Part shown: piece by piece, positions 30,886 through 39,462 of the stretch | How the letters are laid out: each line of letters opens with the position of its first letter | Numbering within the stretch: the first letter of the stretch is position 1 | The notes under the pieces: generated by a model | The model's database searches: none | What the model saw: the letters and a program-made list of their open reading frames with translations, nothing else | Told to the model about the DNA's origin: nothing | Position numbers and translations under genes: made by a program | Assembly: GCA_017475045.1 (NCBI GenBank) | Contig: JAFVGH010000140.1 | Span: 1 to 64,000, forward strand | DNA from: Fibrobacter sp. | GTDB taxonomy: Bacteria > Fibrobacterota > Fibrobacteria > Fibrobacterales > Fibrobacteraceae | Length of the DNA stretch: 64,000 nt | Direction of reading: 5' to 3'

Positions 30886-30998
30886 ACTCTAAATATAACG
30901 ATTTTTTCAAATGAAAGCAAAAAAAAGTGTTTTTTTGTTGCTTTTTGGGGTTTCTTAAGGTATTTTGTCATAGAAAAAGATAAGCAAAGGAGACTACC

Positions 30999-31799
30999 AT
31001 GGCTGCAAAAAATAAAAAGGCTATTTCGACGATTCCCGGCAAGATGATTTACCACAACATGGACTTTATCGATAGCGAAATTGGCCGCCCTATCAGAATT
31101 ATCGCCGAATTCATGGCTCCCAACCAGATTTTCCAGCAGGAAGGTGTCCAGAACACCATCGTGTTCTTCGGTTCGGCCCGTACGCTTCCCATGAGCGAAA
31201 TCAAGAAACGTCTGAAAGGTTGCAAAAACAAGAAAGAGGTAGCTCGCCTAAAACAACTAGAAGCCGTAGCGGAATACTATGACGCCGCCCACGAACTGGG
31301 AGCAAAGCTGGGCCGTTGGGCCAACAAGCAACACAAGGGCTTCGCCATCATGACCGGTGGCGGCCCGGGCATCATGGAAGCAGGCAACCGTGGCGCCAAC
31401 GACGTGGGGACCTCTTCTGTGGGGCTCAACATCAGGCTTCCCTTCGAGCAGCACCCGAACCCCTACATTGATGATGAACTGAACCTGCAGTTCCGCTACT
31501 TCTTTATCCGCAAGTACTGGTTCATGAAGATGGCCAAGGCCCTGGTGGTGTTCCCCGGTGGGTTTGGCACCCTGGACGAAATGTTCGAGATTCTCACACT
31601 CATCCAGACCAAGAAATATGGTGACCGCATGCCCGTAGTGATTTACGGAAGCAAGTACTGGAACAAGGTCATCAACTGGAACTACCTGGCCGAGACGGGA
31701 ATGATCGACAAGGACGACATCAAGCTATTCCATTTCTGCGATACGGTAGAAGACGCCTACAACGTGATTACCAAAGCCTTAGAGAAGACGATGGAATAG
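30999..31799 (+). CDS. LOG-family protein (TIGR00730-like, possible nucleotide-phosphoribohydrolase)
   Basis: The 266-residue protein carries the two signatures of the LOG/lysine-decarboxylase-like fold: GGGPGIMEAGNRGA and PGGFGTLDEMFE (about 186-197). Bacterial and plant LOG proteins release free bases from cytokinin nucleotides or act on other nucleoside monophosphates. The N-terminal 90 residues (IPGKMIYHNMDF) extend beyond the short LOG form, as in YgdH/PpnN-like relatives. The start has AAAGGAGACTACC upstream. Confidence 0.88.
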   Translation: MAAKNKKAISTIPGKMIYHNMDFIDSEIGRPIRIIAEFMAPNQIFQQEGVQNTIVFFGSARTLPMSEIKKRLKGCKNKKEVARLKQLEAVAEYYDAAHELGAKLGRWANKQHKGFAIMTGGGPGIMEAGNRGANDVGTSSVGLNIRLPFEQHPNPYIDDELNLQFRYFFIRKYWFMKMAKALVVFPGGFGTLDEMFEILTLIQTKKYGDRMPVVIYGSKYWNKVINWNYLAETGMIDKDDIKLFHFCDTVEDAYNVITKALEKTME

Positions 31800-31812
31800 C
31801 TACATTTATTCC

Positions 31813-32910
31813 ATGCTGCGGAACATCCTTGCAGAAACCTTGGACAGGGTGTCAAGAAACTTGGCACTCCGTCCGCACTACACCATGGAAGAATACCAGA
31901 GGTGGTTTGACCAGAACCCGGAATTTCTCCATAACGGGGCTATGGAAAAGATTGAACTTCTAGAGCCCCTGACTCTGGAAGGCACAAACAACCTGTACCG
32001 TGCCAATTTCTGGATACAGCACGCCGGCGACAACACCCATTACGGCGAGCGCGAAATCGTCGTGAAAATCTGTAAGTTCTGGGCGGCACCGGGCAAGAAC
32101 AGGCTCCACCGCCTAAACATGCTCCTGAGCGCCTTCCAGGACGAAATCCGCATCAACAACCTGATCCGCGCCACCAATATCGAAGGCGTGGTCCAGAGTT
32201 TTGGCGGAGGTGTCGCCGGCAGGCACCCTTATCTCAAGATGGAGTTCATCAAGGGGTGCTCCCTGGACAAGATGTTCAAGACAAAGCTTACCGATGACGA
32301 AATCCTCCACCGCATCGCCCAGATCGCTTATCTAGCCAACACCATTAGCCAGTTGCACTACTACCAGGTTATCCACAAGGATCTAAAGCCAAAGAACCTG
32401 CTTTTGTGCCAGAACCCGTTGCACAAGAACAACCACAAGATTCTCATCTGCGATTTCGGCTACGCCCAGGCAAAGCTCCGGGAGACCGTCAACGAATATG
32501 GCGGACAGCTCACCCCTTGCTACAGTGCCCCGGAACAGGCCATCATGGGCGAAAACCTCTCGCCCTCGGTAGATTATTTCAGCTTCGGAATCATCGTGCA
32601 CGAATACCTGACCGGTGAGAAACTGTTCCCCAAGACCATGGACATCTTTACCGAAGACGGCTACCGCATTACGGACCGCTACCTGGAATACCTAAAGAAG
32701 GGCCGCGAGAACAAGTTCCATGACTCCCGTTTCCCAGAACTGTCGGAATGGATCGACAGACTCACCATCTTTGATAGTTTCGAGCGAATGCAGAATTGCC
32801 CGAACCTCTTTGAAATCGCCCACAAGCTGAGGGAGCGGGTAAACGCTCTCGGGTACCGTGACGTGAATACCGATTTCTTGTGGAACCAACTTAGGGAATA
32901 CAACCGATAG
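31813..32910 (+). CDS. Serine/threonine protein kinase-like protein
   Basis: The 365-residue soluble protein has a kinase fold. The VAIK-like lysine is in REIVVKICKF, the catalytic loop is VIHKDLKPKNLL (about 185-196), the metal site ICDFGYA (about 212-218), and APEQ closes the activation segment. The glycine-rich loop is replaced by LEGTNNLYRANF and is atypical, but all catalytic residues are present. TACATT at 31801-31806 ends six bases before the ATG, suggesting a leaderless mRNA. The membrane/TPR-like gene follows eight bases after its stop and is a likely partner or target. Confidence 0.88.
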   Translation: MLRNILAETLDRVSRNLALRPHYTMEEYQRWFDQNPEFLHNGAMEKIELLEPLTLEGTNNLYRANFWIQHAGDNTHYGEREIVVKICKFWAAPGKNRLHRLNMLLSAFQDEIRINNLIRATNIEGVVQSFGGGVAGRHPYLKMEFIKGCSLDKMFKTKLTDDEILHRIAQIAYLANTISQLHYYQVIHKDLKPKNLLLCQNPLHKNNHKILICDFGYAQAKLRETVNEYGGQLTPCYSAPEQAIMGENLSPSVDYFSFGIIVHEYLTGEKLFPKTMDIFTEDGYRITDRYLEYLKKGRENKFHDSRFPELSEWIDRLTIFDSFERMQNCPNLFEIAHKLRERVNALGYRDVNTDFLWNQLREYNR

Positions 32911-32918
32911 GTTTATAG

Positions 32919-34433
32919 ATGAAAGACTTGCTAGAAGACATCAAGAATTTTTTCAGAGGACTCAAAATCCACCACTACGTCATTTTGGGCCTTGTACTCG
33001 CTATAGGCATCTTCAACGCCGTCACGGCCCTCTCCCCGCAAATCAAGCAAAAGCAACGGGAATCCAACATTGAGAAAGTCTTTGAGCAATGGTGGGAAAC
33101 CGAAGGAGCTAAGCAGTTCGAATCCGTGGGACTCAAAGCCGATGAAAAGACTCGAAACGAAGAATTCGAACAGTTCCGTGACCGCTACCTAAAAGAGAAC
33201 GGGACTTTCGTCATTGAGGACCGCATCGAGGAGATGAAAAAAGAATTCCGCGAATGGTGGGAAATCAAAGGTGGCAAGGAAGATTTCACCAAGGAAAAGG
33301 GCTACTACCCTAAAGAAAACGATTTTATCCGCGAGCAGAACAAGTGGATAAAGAACTTCACCGATAAAAATATCCGCTACCGCTTAGCGTTTGTCCCTGA
33401 AGAGGGTGAATATGACCGGCTTTTGACTAGCTGGATTTTATTCCCCGGCGTACTGAGTTTCTTGATTTTTGCGGGTTTCTTCTTCTTTGCCTACTACAGG
33501 CTTTCTGACCGGTGGGGCATTTTACCGGCGGTTGGGATAGCACTTGGACTTATCCTTTTGGGAGGCGTCCTCGTTTCCTGCTTTACGGCCACATCCTTCT
33601 TTGACCACTATGCAGTGGAACGTTACATGGGCTGTAGTGTCGCCCTATGCTTTATGCTTGGAGCCGTAGCCTTTCCGCCTTCCAACGACAAGGTTTCCCT
33701 CCTTACGAAAGCGGCGGCCATGGCAGGCGTTGTCCTGGATGTGCTGGTAAACTGGGGATTAAACGGAGGAATTTTTGGAGCCGTAGGTCTTGCAAGCCTT
33801 GTGGCTTTCGGCCTCGGAGCGCTAGCCGGATCCAAGATTCCCCGCAGGCTCAAGACCCTCCAGGAGCACCAGGCGGACGCCCTGGCAGAGCGCCTCAAGA
33901 AAAACGCAACAGCAAATCCACTAGCAGCACGAAAAGCCCACAACAGGGCCCTTATAGACAAGGGCCTCGACGAAGCCAACAAGGCCCACTATGAATCGGC
34001 ACAGCGTATCTTGAGCCAGGCACTGACGGCAATGCTGCAGGAGCACCCCATTGACGCTCCCGCCGTCAAAAAGCTCGCCGACCTGATGACCAGCCCCAGC
34101 GTATTCATCGAGGTCCCTAGCGCCCAGTGGCTGGAATGGGGCGAAACAGCCAAATCCAAAACCAGCCTGGATTCTGCGCTAGTTCTTCTGGAAAAAGGCC
34201 TTTCCCTGGAAACCAATGTCACCCTGGCACGGCGCGCCCTCTACAACATCGGAGAAATCCGAGTGAATAGGAACTGGGACTTGGATCAAGGCGTCGCAAG
34301 GCTCAAAAAGGTTCTGGAACTGGGCGACGGCGATATCCTGGCCGTACAAGCAAGAAAGATGCTGGCCAAGGCCGAAAGCCTTATGTCCACCAAAGAAGAT
34401 TCCGATGCCGCCGAATCGAAGTCCGAACAATAG
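32919..34433 (+). CDS. Membrane protein with coiled-coil loop and C-terminal TPR-like region
   Basis: The 504-residue protein has one membrane segment at about 18-38, a 130-residue charged region with predicted coiled-coil character (KVFEQWWETEGAKQFES and a later similar EEMKKEFREWWEIKGGKEDF repeat), then four membrane segments (about 170-285). About 200 cytoplasmic residues follow, with repeated helical pairs like TPR units (KAHYESAQRILSQALTAM, LEKGLSLETNVTLARRALYN). The W-W-E-x-x-G-x-x-x-F pattern occurs twice and may be a small internal repeat. The family is not recognised. It sits eight bases after the kinase gene, so it may be its anchor or substrate. Confidence 0.6.
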   Translation: MKDLLEDIKNFFRGLKIHHYVILGLVLAIGIFNAVTALSPQIKQKQRESNIEKVFEQWWETEGAKQFESVGLKADEKTRNEEFEQFRDRYLKENGTFVIEDRIEEMKKEFREWWEIKGGKEDFTKEKGYYPKENDFIREQNKWIKNFTDKNIRYRLAFVPEEGEYDRLLTSWILFPGVLSFLIFAGFFFFAYYRLSDRWGILPAVGIALGLILLGGVLVSCFTATSFFDHYAVERYMGCSVALCFMLGAVAFPPSNDKVSLLTKAAAMAGVVLDVLVNWGLNGGIFGAVGLASLVAFGLGALAGSKIPRRLKTLQEHQADALAERLKKNATANPLAARKAHNRALIDKGLDEANKAHYESAQRILSQALTAMLQEHPIDAPAVKKLADLMTSPSVFIEVPSAQWLEWGETAKSKTSLDSALVLLEKGLSLETNVTLARRALYNIGEIRVNRNWDLDQGVARLKKVLELGDGDILAVQARKMLAKAESLMSTKEDSDAAESKSEQ

Positions 34434-34462
34434 TCCATTCGTCATTTAGTATATTTCGCAAT

Positions 34463-34657
34463 ATGAAAAGACTGGTCCACAACAGAGAGAAATGCCTGGA
34501 ATGTGCAGGCTGTGTCGGCACATGCCCTGCCATGGCATTGGACATGTATAACCTGGACCTTCAAATCAACCACGAAAAATGTACCAAGTGCGGTTTATGC
34601 ACCAAGGCTTGCCCCGTAGGGGCGCTAACGCTTGAGGAGGCACCCGATGCTCCGTGA
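34463..34657 (+). CDS. 2[4Fe-4S] ferredoxin
   Basis: The 64-residue protein has two classical clusters: C11-x2-C14-x2-C17-x3-C21-P and C40-x2-C43-x2-C46-x3-C50-P. It carries electrons at low potential. The gene overlaps the following flavoprotein gene by 11 bases, so it is very probably its electron donor. A TATATT element at 34450-34455 ends seven bases before the ATG, and no Shine-Dalgarno site is visible. Confidence 0.93.
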   Translation: MKRLVHNREKCLECAGCVGTCPAMALDMYNLDLQINHEKCTKCGLCTKACPVGALTLEEAPDAP

Positions 34658-35846
34658 AGAATATGACGTGGTTGTAATCGGTGCAGGCCCCGGAGGCTCC
34701 GTAGCCGCCCGTGAACTGGCAAAGTTCGGACGCTCCGTATTGCTCCTGGAAAAGCGAGAAAAAATCGGCTACCCGGTGCGCTGTGGAGAAGCAAGCACAA
34801 ACCTCTCCGACCTGGAAAGTTACGGCCCTATCGACGAAGACTGCATCGAGACCATCATCAACGGCATTTATATCTACGGCCCTGCCGGCGTGAACATCGA
34901 GGTTCCAAAGCCAGGCATGGGACTTATGCTGAACCGCGAAAAGTTCGACCCCTGGCTTGCCCACCTGGCAGAAAACGACGGCGTGGAACTGGTGACCCTT
35001 GCCAGAGCGGAAACCGTCAGCGACGTGATGGGCAAGGAACCCCAGGCCTACCGCACCGTCCGTATTGTGGAAGGCTTCGGTGAAGGCGAAAAAATTTCCG
35101 AAGTCCGAGCCAAGATGGTCATTTCGGCAGAAGGCGTAGAAGCCCGTATCGGTAGGCAAGTGGGCCTCGCCTGCTTACAAAAGCCCACCATGACCTGCAC
35201 CGGCGTAGATATCCAGGTGGAAGGCTTGCTGACCAAGCCCGACTACCTGACCTTCTGGCAGGGCCACGACTTTATCAATGACGGCTACATCTGGAGTTTC
35301 CCGAAGCAGAAATCGAACGTCACCAATTTCGGCGCCGGATTCCTGTTCGGCGGCAAGCACGAGAAGAATATTTTGGAAACCACCCAGGAATGGCTGGACA
35401 AGCTGTTCCCCGGTTCCAAGGTGAACAAGGTCGTAGGCGGGCTGGTACCTGTTTCCAGCACCCTCAAGAGTTACATCCTGGACCGTTTTGCCCTGGTGGG
35501 CGATGCGGCCCACCACACGAACCCCCTCACCGGAGGCGGCATCGCGGCGGCCATGCGGGCCGGACGGTATTGTGCCAATACCGTGCACCAGGGCCTCGAA
35601 TGCGGAAACCTTTCCAAAGCCTTCCTCAAGGCCTACGAAAACAAGTGCTACCTTCAGTTCGGAAGCACCCATGACTTTGAATTCAAGTTCCGCAAGTTCC
35701 TGCTGAACATCGACCGCGACGAACAAATCGGGCTTTACCGCGTACTGCAAGGGTTCGCCCTCAGCGGTTACAAGAAATCCGCATTCCTGAAGACCCCCAT
35801 GCAGTCAGCCAAATACCTCTGGAAATTCCTGAAGTTCAAAGGCTAG
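34647..35846 (+). CDS. Geranylgeranyl-reductase-family flavoprotein
   Basis: The 399-residue FAD protein has the dinucleotide-binding VVVIGAGPGGSVAARELA at the start, the family motif PVRCGEA, the GYIWSFPK block that forms the substrate cavity, and the second FAD motif GDAAHHTNPLTGGGI. This family reduces prenyl double bonds in archaeal lipids, chlorophyll side chains or menaquinone tails. In a bacterium such as this, partial saturation of menaquinone is the most likely job, but this is inference. The start at 34647 has GAGGAGG upstream inside the ferredoxin gene, and the two reading frames overlap. Confidence 0.88.
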   Translation: MLREEYDVVVIGAGPGGSVAARELAKFGRSVLLLEKREKIGYPVRCGEASTNLSDLESYGPIDEDCIETIINGIYIYGPAGVNIEVPKPGMGLMLNREKFDPWLAHLAENDGVELVTLARAETVSDVMGKEPQAYRTVRIVEGFGEGEKISEVRAKMVISAEGVEARIGRQVGLACLQKPTMTCTGVDIQVEGLLTKPDYLTFWQGHDFINDGYIWSFPKQKSNVTNFGAGFLFGGKHEKNILETTQEWLDKLFPGSKVNKVVGGLVPVSSTLKSYILDRFALVGDAAHHTNPLTGGGIAAAMRAGRYCANTVHQGLECGNLSKAFLKAYENKCYLQFGSTHDFEFKFRKFLLNIDRDEQIGLYRVLQGFALSGYKKSAFLKTPMQSAKYLWKFLKFKG

Positions 35847-35883
35847 GCTCGTTTACACATCATTGCCATTTTGCTAAATTTGA

Positions 35884-35902
35884 CCTTGAAAATTTATCAA
35901 GG
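35884..35902 (+). promoter_or_regulatory. Hairpin covering the Shine-Dalgarno site of the barrel-protein gene
   Basis: CCTTGA (35884-35889) and TCAAGG (35897-35902) form a perfect six-base inverted repeat with an AAATTTA loop. The right arm includes four bases of the AAGGAG ribosome site for the ATG at 35912. A TAAATTTG promoter-like element lies at 35875-35882, so the hairpin would be within a few bases of the 5' end of the mRNA. Confidence 0.45.
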
Positions 35903-35911
35903 AGTTCAAGC

Positions 35912-36718
35912 ATGTTCAAAAAAATCGCACTCGCTGCGGCCCTCATTACAAGCGCCGCGTTTGCTACTTGGGACTACTATCCCGTTCTGGAAGCCGGTAA
36001 GGGTTCTGCCGAAGCTGGCATGTACTACGACTGGTATCACAAATGGTCCCAGGCCGGTATCAAGGTCGGCGGGCGCTACAGCCTAATCCAGGGTCTTGAA
36101 GTTTCTCTTCAAGGTTGGGGTTACCAGCTGTGGGCAGAAGAAGATTGCGACCATTGCGCAAACGGTGGTGACGGCCTTCGCGACTTGACTCTGGGCGTCC
36201 GTTACGAAATCGCCCCCATGATTACCGTTTTCTTGGACTTCAATCTGCCCATCGGTGGAGACGAAGTGACCAGCGATGAAATCGCTCTCTACGGCGGTGC
36301 ACAGTTCAGCATGCCCATCAACGATGTTCCTGGCCTCAAGTTCGGCACCGAAGCCGGTATCTTCTGGGGTTTTGCACACGGCGATAACGATTACGAGCGC
36401 GGCCTTGAGATCCACCTGGGCGGTGAACTGGCCTATACTGTTCCCAATGTGGGAGTCACTCCCCTTGTCGGAATCCAGCTCAAGTACCGCATTACCGAAA
36501 GCACCTGGGAAGACTGGGACGAAGGAAAGAAAAAGAAAGTGGAAAGGGGCGACGATTCCGATGGCGACAACCAGTTCATTCTCTGGCTCGGTGCCGGTTA
36601 CTTTGTAATCCCCAACCAGCTGGAACTCAAGGCTAAACTGTTCGTTCGTAGTGGCGACCATGCCGAAATGGGTGGCGATGCAAGCGGTATCTACGTCGGA
36701 GCCGAATTCTTCTTCTAA
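35912..36718 (+). CDS. Outer-membrane beta-barrel protein
   Basis: The 268-residue protein has a clear signal peptide (MFKKIALAAALITSAAFA). The mature part consists of alternating amphipathic strands with many Gly and aromatic residues (LRDLTLGVRYEIAPMITVFLDF, VTPLVGIQLKYRI), ending AEFFF with a terminal Phe as BAM-inserted barrels do. It may have about ten to twelve strands. The ligand is unknown; it resembles the transporter-like OmpW/OMP_b-brl class only in general form. AAGGAGTTCAAGC precedes the start, and a terminator follows. Confidence 0.8.
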   Translation: MFKKIALAAALITSAAFATWDYYPVLEAGKGSAEAGMYYDWYHKWSQAGIKVGGRYSLIQGLEVSLQGWGYQLWAEEDCDHCANGGDGLRDLTLGVRYEIAPMITVFLDFNLPIGGDEVTSDEIALYGGAQFSMPINDVPGLKFGTEAGIFWGFAHGDNDYERGLEIHLGGELAYTVPNVGVTPLVGIQLKYRITESTWEDWDEGKKKKVERGDDSDGDNQFILWLGAGYFVIPNQLELKAKLFVRSGDHAEMGGDASGIYVGAEFFF

Positions 36719-36750
36719 GAACTACAAAAACGCATTAAAACAAGGATGTC

Positions 36751-36784
36751 ATGCCCGCCACCGAGCGGGCATCTCCTTTTTTAT
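36751..36784 (+). terminator. Intrinsic terminator after the barrel-protein gene
   Basis: The stem ATGCCCGC / GCGGGCAT with a CACCGA loop is followed by CTCC and seven T. On the minus strand it is followed by GACATCCTTGTTTTAA, so it may also serve the convergent gene ending at 36832. Confidence 0.85.
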
Positions 36785-36831
36785 TCGAACTGAAAAAGAG
36801 ATCCCGGCTCAAGGCCGTGACGTAGGGCGAA

Positions 36832-38640
36832 TTACTTCACGTCGTATTCCGGCACGGGAAGCGATTCGCCGGCCTTCATGGCCTTGTCGAGAGCTGCGGA
36901 CTTCGTGGGGTCTAGCCACCAGTAAACCGGGATAGCGTCTTCGCGGTTGAAGCGGTCAAATACCTTGTCAGGAGTTCCATAGCGGTTCCAGTAGAGAATG
37001 CGATGATGATCGCATTGCCACATGAGCACATAAGGCACGATTTCGGCGAGGCGGTTGTCTAGCGCCTTCAGAATTTCGTTGCGCTTTGCCAAATCGAATT
37101 CGGTCTTCTGCAAGTTAATAAGGCTATCCACCACCTTGTCCTGCACGCCGGCTAGGTTGTTCGTCCCCTTCTGGAGTGCAGTCGTTGAAAGCCAGCTAGC
37201 TTCCGGATCGCGAAGGCGGCCTGCGCCCCAGTTCACCCAGTACAAATCAAAGTCGGCATCGTCCAGACGCTTGCGAAGCGTGCTCTGCGACATCTGTTCG
37301 ATGGTTGCCACAACGCCCACCTTCTTCAGGTCTTCCTGGAACAGCGTGAGGTGGCGCAAGTCTTCTTGGCTGGTGATAAAGTTGATAGCGAAGGGCTTGC
37401 CGTCTTTTTCAAGGACGCCCTGGGCATTCACCTTGTAGCCCGCTTCTGCAAAGAGGGCGCGGGCGCTATCCGGATTGAACTTGTAGAGGGTCGCAGTCGG
37501 ATTCTGGTTGCCTTCCCACAGGTCGGGGTAATAGCTGTTGAGCAAGAAGTACTGGTTGTACATGTACTTTTCGTTCATGGCTTCGCGGTTCAGGAGCATA
37601 TTGAGAGCACGGCGCACACGGACATCCTGGAACTGAGGCTTGCGCAAGTTGATAGCCATGCCCTGGAAACCGATGGGTTCCTTGTTAAATATTCTCTGCT
37701 TGACCGCCCAACCCTTCTGAATGGCATCGAAGTCGGTCTGTTTCATCCAGATGCTGCTGGTGTAGATGGCGTAGGCGTTGATATCCTGCTTCTTGAAGGC
37801 TTCCAAAGCCTTCGTCTGATCATTCATAAAGCGGTAGCGGATCTTATTGAAGTTGTACTTACCGCGGTTCCAGTTCTTCTTGAAGCCCCACCAGTTGGTG
37901 CGGCGGGCCAGTTCCACATAGCGGTCTTCGCGGAATGTCTTGATCTTGTACGGTCCGGACACCACCGGGAATTCGTAACGAATCTGGTTGAAGTCCTTCC
38001 CCGCCCACACATGCTTCGGGAAGGCGAGCATGCCAGCGGCTTCCCAGAAGTTACCCCAGTGGGATTCCTTGGCGGTCATCTTCACCGTAAGGCTATCGAC
38101 AACTTCGGGGCGGTCAAAGCGACTGAGCCCCACCTTAAAAATGGGCGTGAGGTTCTTTTCGTCCATGATGACGTCGTAGTAGAACTGTACATCTTCGGCG
38201 GTCACCGGCTTGCCATCGCTCCACTTGGCCCGCGGATCCACATGGAAGGTAAACGTCTTGCCATCTTCGGACACGTTCCAGCTGTCGGCGAGGATTCCCA
38301 CTTCACGATCTTCGGTGCTATGCAGGCTCACGAGGGGTTCGAACATCATGCTCATGAGTTCCGCAGAGAAGCTGTTGTAATCTTCCCACATGTTAAAGGA
38401 CTTGGGCATGGCGGAGCCCCACAAGGTAATCGAACCGCAAGGGCGGGCATCCTTAGAGGCGATGGGGTCAAACTCGCCCGTGGCTTCGGGATCTTGCGGC
38501 AATTCGGGACAGTTCAGCTCGGCACTTTTAGTGGCGGCTCCCTTGGATGCACCAGACTCGTTACAAGCAGTGAGGGCTAGGGTCGCCAACAGCGCCGTTG
38601 CGGAAACCAGCACCTTCATTTTTAATTTTTCACTTTTCAT
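36832..38640 (-). CDS. Oligopeptide/dipeptide-type solute-binding lipoprotein (SBP family 5)
   Basis: The 602-residue protein has a lipoprotein signal ending LALTAC (about 21-26). Family-5 features include EPLVSLHST, the hallmark FTFHVDPRAKWSDGKPVTAEDVQFYYD, and PVVSGPYKI near the hinge. Such proteins capture peptides or similar ligands for an ABC importer. No permease genes adjoin; an OppF-like ATPase is far away at 51466. The start at 38640 overlaps the rnc stop (ATGA) inside a heptanucleotide repeat. An alternative ATG at 38619 would give MKVLVSATALL and is equally compatible with the signal peptide. Confidence 0.92.
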   Translation of the reverse strand: MKSEKLKMKVLVSATALLATLALTACNESGASKGAATKSAELNCPELPQDPEATGEFDPIASKDARPCGSITLWGSAMPKSFNMWEDYNSFSAELMSMMFEPLVSLHSTEDREVGILADSWNVSEDGKTFTFHVDPRAKWSDGKPVTAEDVQFYYDVIMDEKNLTPIFKVGLSRFDRPEVVDSLTVKMTAKESHWGNFWEAAGMLAFPKHVWAGKDFNQIRYEFPVVSGPYKIKTFREDRYVELARRTNWWGFKKNWNRGKYNFNKIRYRFMNDQTKALEAFKKQDINAYAIYTSSIWMKQTDFDAIQKGWAVKQRIFNKEPIGFQGMAINLRKPQFQDVRVRRALNMLLNREAMNEKYMYNQYFLLNSYYPDLWEGNQNPTATLYKFNPDSARALFAEAGYKVNAQGVLEKDGKPFAINFITSQEDLRHLTLFQEDLKKVGVVATIEQMSQSTLRKRLDDADFDLYWVNWGAGRLRDPEASWLSTTALQKGTNNLAGVQDKVVDSLINLQKTEFDLAKRNEILKALDNRLAEIVPYVLMWQCDHHRILYWNRYGTPDKVFDRFNREDAIPVYWWLDPTKSAALDKAMKAGESLPVPEYDVK

Positions 38641-38648
38641 TTTTCATT
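38614..38648 (-). repeat. Five tandem 7-base units at the rnc / solute-binding gene junction
   Basis: On the minus strand the units read AATGAAA, AATGAAA, AGTGAAA, AATTAAA, AATGAAG. The stop of rnc and both candidate starts of the binding-protein gene lie inside. Because seven is not a multiple of three, gain or loss of a unit would alter the rnc C-terminus and the coupled start. Confidence 0.7.
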
Positions 38649-39386
38649 CTCTTTCAAAAGCATTTCCAGGGTCACGCGGGAGGCCTCCTGTTCGGCCTTC
38701 TTCTTGTTACCGCCCTGGCCACGGCCATAGACCTTGCCATTCACGTGGACTTCGGTGGTGAACAGTTTCTGGTGCTCGGGCCCGGACTCTTCTACCAGCA
38801 CGTACTCCGGTACCGTATGGAGCTTGCCCTGCAAGTATTCCAGCAGGGCGCTCTTGTGGTTCACGAAGTCCTCGGCCACGATAATTTCCTTGACCCTCGG
38901 GAAATGGAACTTGTTCAAGATAGCACGGACCTCTTCTAGTCCGCCATCCAGGTACACCGCCCCGAGAACAGCCTCGTAAGCGTCAGCCAGAATGCTCTCC
39001 TTGCCGCGGCCGCCCATCTTGGCTTCGGCCTTGCCCATCTTGATGTACTCGCTCAGGTTCCATTCCTTGGAAGACTGGGCGCAGGCATGCCCAGAGACAA
39101 TGGCGCTCTTGCGCTTGGAAAGCTCCCCTTCCGGATCGTCGGGGTACATCTTGTAGAGGAACTCGGTAGTGAGCATGTTCAGCACGGAGTCGCCCAGAAA
39201 TTCCAGGCGCTCGTTGTTGCTCTCGTAGGGCAGGTCCGTCCCAGACAGGAACGACCGGTGGACCAATGCATGGGCCAGCAGTTCCGGGTCCTTGAACCTG
39301 TACCCGAGCTTCGCCTCAAGCCCGCCACCGGACTTCTGGCGAAACCAGAGTTTTAGGATCTTGTGTAGTAGGTTTGTTTTTTCCAT
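38637..39386 (-). CDS. rnc: Ribonuclease III
   Basis: The 249-residue protein has the RNase III signature NERLEFLGDSVL (about 58-69), the second acidic site ADAYEAVLGAVYLDGG, and a C-terminal double-stranded-RNA-binding domain (KSALLEYLQGK ... GNKKKAEQEASRVTLEML). It processes rRNA precursors and cuts double-stranded RNA. TATAAG (39394-39399) ends seven bases before the ATG and no Shine-Dalgarno site is present. This promoter-like element begins within the T-run of the acpP terminator. Location next to acpP-fabG-fabD is common in bacteria. Confidence 0.95.
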   Translation of the reverse strand: MEKTNLLHKILKLWFRQKSGGGLEAKLGYRFKDPELLAHALVHRSFLSGTDLPYESNNERLEFLGDSVLNMLTTEFLYKMYPDDPEGELSKRKSAIVSGHACAQSSKEWNLSEYIKMGKAEAKMGGRGKESILADAYEAVLGAVYLDGGLEEVRAILNKFHFPRVKEIIVAEDFVNHKSALLEYLQGKLHTVPEYVLVEESGPEHQKLFTTEVHVNGKVYGRGQGGNKKKAEQEASRVTLEMLLKENEK

Positions 39387-39398
39387 AGATTCTCTTAT

Positions 39399-39433
39399 AA
39401 AAAGAAAAGGGCAGCCTCATCCGGGCCACCCTG
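39399..39433 (-). terminator. Intrinsic terminator between acpP and rnc
   Basis: The minus strand reads GGGTGGCC CGGATGA GGCTGCCC, eight pairs including two G-T, followed by TTTTCTTTTTAT. The rnc promoter-like TATAAG starts at its end. Confidence 0.7.
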
Positions 39434-39462
39434 TCCAGTTTCTTTATCGAACCAGGCCTAGA

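Noticed and set aside
37351-38580. 409-codon open frame antisense to the solute-binding lipoprotein gene
   Set aside because: No recognisable motif, low-complexity composition, fully inside a confident family-5 binding-protein gene.
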